A stretch of 64,000 nt of DNA from Bacteroidota bacterium (GTDB lineage Bacteria; Bacteroidota; Ignavibacteria; Kapaibacteriales; Kapaibacteriaceae): NCBI GenBank assembly GCA_018266735.1, contig JAFDZT010000004.1, forward strand, positions 92,094-156,093, written 5' to 3'. The number at the start of each line of letters is the position of its first letter. Positions within the stretch are counted from its first letter, which is position 1. Below, in pieces: positions 61,850 through 64,000 of this stretch. A model generated the notes under the pieces. The model did no database searches. It was given only the letters and a program-made list of their open reading frames with translations, and was not told where the DNA came from. Both the position numbers and the translations under genes were made by a program.

Positions 61850-62851
61850 TCAATTCGACATTCGTTTCACATCCACGAACTCCCCGCCGCCATTCCGCAC
61901 TGTTACTTGGTAGACGTACGACTGTTGCGGCAATCCCAGCTCACGAATGTTCACGGGAATATCATGCACTCCAACATCGAGCGACCCGAGGGAACGTGAA
62001 TGGACTCGTCGACCTTGCAGGTCGTACAGGTCGAACACCACCGATGAAGGATGGAAGAGCGTGAGCGGAATGGTGGTGTGATCGACGAAAGGATTTGGTG
62101 CATTCTGTCCGAGCACGAAGTGCTTTGCCGTTTCCTTCTCGGCATGTCCGACGCTCGTCACTCCAGTGCCTCTGACCGTAACACGGAGGAAGGCATCGTA
62201 TCCGCCTTCTGTGGTGTTCTCGATGAGCGTTGCCGTTTGATAGGCATACCCATCGGAAAAGATATTGTCGGATCCGGGAGCCGTCGGATCTGCGCCCTTC
62301 GTATAGACGGTTGCATTCGCGGCATACACGGCTTGCTTTGCGGCCACATCGAACGTGAGCTGCGATATCGCTGCATAGTTCGAGCTCACGTACACCTGAA
62401 AGTGGATGTGGCACACACGTCCGTTATACCAACCGGGAAAGATCGTAAGGAAGGATGCCTCGCCGTTCACGTCGGTGAGTTGATAGCCCCGCAGATAGGT
62501 CAACCCGGCCTGTCCTGCATTGTTCGACTGACTGTAGCCGGAGTACAAGCCATTCGCATCACAATGCCAGATGTTGACGCGCACGTTCTGCATCGGTGCA
62601 CAGTTCACGTCACCCACGATCTGCAGCTTCAACCGAAGCGGCGTCCCCGGCTTGCCTTCGCGCACATCCTGTCGGAAGAAGTTGGTGTTTGAGGTAAGGT
62701 CGAGTGGGAACGGACCTGCTGTTTCCGTCGGGATCAGAATACAACTGTCTGTCACGCTCATCGGGTCCGTGATCGACCGGATCGACGCAGTGGGAAGGAT
62801 AGCGGCGGCTCCGATCAGTCCGCCCGTCTTGAGAAAGGTGCGCTTGTTCAT
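61850..62851 (-). CDS. Intradiol ring-cleavage dioxygenase-like protein with T9SS C-terminal sorting domain
   Basis: 333 aa. N-terminal signal with a Tat-like NKRTFLKTGGLIGAAAIL (KR rather than RR). Residues about 40-215 are an intradiol-dioxygenase fold: ETAGPFPLDL, VRVNIWHCDANGLYSGYS (first Tyr ligand region), FLTIFPGWYNGRVCHIHFQV (Tyr and two His), giving the Tyr2-His2 ferric site. The C-terminal 80 residues (LGQNAPNPFVDHTTIPLTLF, FDLYDLQGRRVHSRSLGSLD) are a T9SS type A sorting domain, so the enzyme would be exported across both membranes. Aromatic substrate unknown. A TACATTTG promoter element lies 43 bp upstream. Confidence 0.87.
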   Translation of the reverse strand: MNKRTFLKTGGLIGAAAILPTASIRSITDPMSVTDSCILIPTETAGPFPLDLTSNTNFFRQDVREGKPGTPLRLKLQIVGDVNCAPMQNVRVNIWHCDANGLYSGYSQSNNAGQAGLTYLRGYQLTDVNGEASFLTIFPGWYNGRVCHIHFQVYVSSNYAAISQLTFDVAAKQAVYAANATVYTKGADPTAPGSDNIFSDGYAYQTATLIENTTEGGYDAFLRVTVRGTGVTSVGHAEKETAKHFVLGQNAPNPFVDHTTIPLTLFHPSSVVFDLYDLQGRRVHSRSLGSLDVGVHDIPVNIRELGLPQQSYVYQVTVRNGGGEFVDVKRMSN

Positions 62852-62893
62852 GAAGCTTGAATTCCAATGTCGACGAAACCGTTACAGAACCGT

Positions 62894-62901
62894 CAAATGT
62901 A
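62894..62901 (-). promoter_or_regulatory. Promoter -7 element TACATTTG for the dioxygenase-like gene
   Basis: Exact TAnnTTTG on the minus strand, 43 bp upstream of the ATG at 62851. Confidence 0.5.
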
Positions 62902-62950
62902 TCCTTTGCGCAGAAATCCACATAGTAGAGAGTTGACGCGCATATGATCC

Positions 62951-63013
62951 ACTCGTCACTTGTCACTTGTCACTCGTCACTCGTCACTTGTCACTTGTCA
63001 CTTGTCACTTCTC
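62951..63013. repeat. 7-bp repeat (ACTCGTC/ACTTGTC), copy 3, nine units
   Basis: Nine units, the last degenerate (ACTTCTC), ending 11 bp before the ATG at 63025, where the ribosome site would normally be. Confidence 0.9.
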
Positions 63014-63024
63014 TTGGTGTTTCC

Positions 63025-64000
63025 ATGCTTCGACCATTTCTCCTCTTCCTCGTTGCGGCCACATCGTTGCTTGCAACGCCCATACCACGACCGACGGTCT
63101 TCGTCGAGAACACGGGACAATGGCCTTCTTCGGTGCTGTACGGTGCTGCAACGAACGACATGATGGTGTGGATCACCACAACGGGGATGATCCTCGATCA
63201 GCGGGCACCGGGTGCATCGGGCATGCAGGAACATCATGCGGTGACGCTTGACGTGATCGGTGCTATGGGATCGACCACCGTACAGACAGCACGCGATGCA
63301 GATGCTCCGCCGGTGTACTTCTCGCAGAACACTCCACAACGTCGACGTACGCCGACAACGGCAACGTCCGTGATCGTACGCAACGTGCGTCCCGGCATTC
63401 ACCTCGAGTATGTTTGGGATGGACCGTCCGTTCGGTACAACGTCCTCGTCGACAACGGCGCGACGCTTCCAACGCCCCTCTTCTCCGTACGCGGCACCGA
63501 TGCATTCACCGCCACGGTCGATGGATTCACATGTCGCACTTCACTTGGCTCCATGACCATGTCGGGTCTTGCCGCCTTCTCCACCCTCCCGCATTCCTCA
63601 CGCTCCGTGACACCAATTGCACGCGGCAGCGAGATCGGCTTTGCCGTGCAGGGACGGAAGGGTGGCGAGGCCATCACGATCGACCCGATCGTTTCTGCCT
63701 ATGCCATTCACGGCGCCGGGAATCAAGAGGTCACCTCGATGGGCATCGATAAGAAGGGCAATGTTGTGGTGGCAGGATGGACATCGTCATTCGATATCGT
63801 CGTTCCTTCCAATGGTGCATCACCAACGGGCGCTGCGGGCATCGATGGATTCATTGCTTGCTTCGATGCAGGACTCACGAAGCTGCTGGCGTGGACGTAT
63901 ATAGCAGGTGATAGCAACGAGGTCGTTCGCTCTCTGGCCATGAGTCCACTCGGCGACATCTGGGTCACCGGCGAAACGAATTCCACGAACCTTCCCGTTT
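63025..64000 (+). CDS. Secreted SBBP beta-propeller repeat protein, 3' end outside window
   Basis: ATG at 63025 opens a frame that stays open to the window edge (325 residues seen). Signal peptide MLRPFLLFLVAATSLLA. The start of the mature part (PTVFVENTGQWPSSVLYGAA, VWITTTGMILDQ) is the DUF7948-type N-domain of long Bacteroidota proteins, including VRNVRPGIHLEYVWDGPSVR. From about residue 228 SBBP-type repeats begin (EVTSMGIDKKGNVVVAGWTS, WTYIAGDSNEVVRSLAMSPL, GDIWVTGETNSTNLPV). Such proteins usually end in a T9SS sorting domain, which would lie beyond the window. No ribosome site is visible because a repeat array fills the leader. Confidence 0.85.
   Translation, partial: MLRPFLLFLVAATSLLATPIPRPTVFVENTGQWPSSVLYGAATNDMMVWITTTGMILDQRAPGASGMQEHHAVTLDVIGAMGSTTVQTARDADAPPVYFSQNTPQRRRTPTTATSVIVRNVRPGIHLEYVWDGPSVRYNVLVDNGATLPTPLFSVRGTDAFTATVDGFTCRTSLGSMTMSGLAAFSTLPHSSRSVTPIARGSEIGFAVQGRKGGEAITIDPIVSAYAIHGAGNQEVTSMGIDKKGNVVVAGWTSSFDIVVPSNGASPTGAAGIDGFIACFDAGLTKLLAWTYIAGDSNEVVRSLAMSPLGDIWVTGETNSTNLPV

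Noticed and set aside
62951..63013. CRISPR array
   Set aside because: Units are 7 bp with no spacers; a simple tandem repeat. None of the other arrays has the repeat-spacer layout either.

Overview
The window looks like a chromosomal segment of a bacterium in the Bacteroidota/FCB superphylum, possibly an Ignavibacteria- or Kapabacteria-like lineage (that finer placement is inference). The evidence is: C-terminal type IX secretion (T9SS) sorting domains on several exported proteins; promoter elements of the Bacteroidota form TAnnTTTG (for example 7906-7913, and on the minus strand 45517-45524, 60617-60624 and 62894-62901); a TonB-receptor-like outer membrane protein with an N-terminal carboxypeptidase-regulatory domain; and a CusA-TolC fusion efflux pump. 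Sampled core lines are roughly 55-62 % GC.

Core, left (1-20792): the 3' part of RNase R; a TonB-dependent-receptor-like protein; an NlpC/P60 peptidase; a peptide-type ABC substrate-binding lipoprotein; a divergent heavy-metal efflux operon (small His-rich protein, CusA fused to a TolC-like domain, CusB-type adaptor); a two-gene minus-strand unit of exported proteins of unknown role; a protein usually mislabelled asparagine synthetase B; a CrtW-type carotenoid ketolase; a tight unit with ybeY and a Smg/DUF494 gene; then tRNA-Arg(CCT).

Accessory island (about 20780-58231, 37.4 kb): it is inserted at the 3' end of tRNA-Arg. A tyrosine integrase lies just inside the left end, an imperfect copy of the tRNA 3' end lies at 58215-58233, and paired CCGTCAGCA-type sites occur near both ends. 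The island has two cargo modules. The first (45247 down to 24201, minus strand) is a nine-gene, about 21-kb, largely overlapping unit. It encodes an FG-GAP protein with a T9SS tail, an OmpH/Skp-like chaperone, a lipoprotein, a 2151-aa SpvB/RHS-type protein, a Cys-rich exported protein, a LolA-like protein, an FGE-sulfatase-domain lipoprotein, a 2587-aa RHS protein whose C-terminal module carries HExxxH, and a small exported protein in the immunity position. The second (47193-56057, plus strand) is a type I restriction-modification operon (hsdR-hsdM-hsdS) running into an AAA ATPase and an HNH nuclease. A convergent ApeA-like HEPN gene completes the defence cargo. Degenerate IS21-type terminal repeats (about 23-bp units) sit at 23967-24129, 46228-46299 and 56098-56197, that is, at the module edges.

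Core, right (58232-64000): exported or outer-membrane proteins of unknown role, a VF530/DUF2132 small protein, an intradiol-dioxygenase-like protein with a T9SS tail, and the start of an SBBP beta-propeller protein that runs off the window. Several short tandem repeats (11-bp and 7-bp units) occupy intergenic regions here and upstream of the efflux pump.

All family assignments were made by reading motifs; no database search was run.
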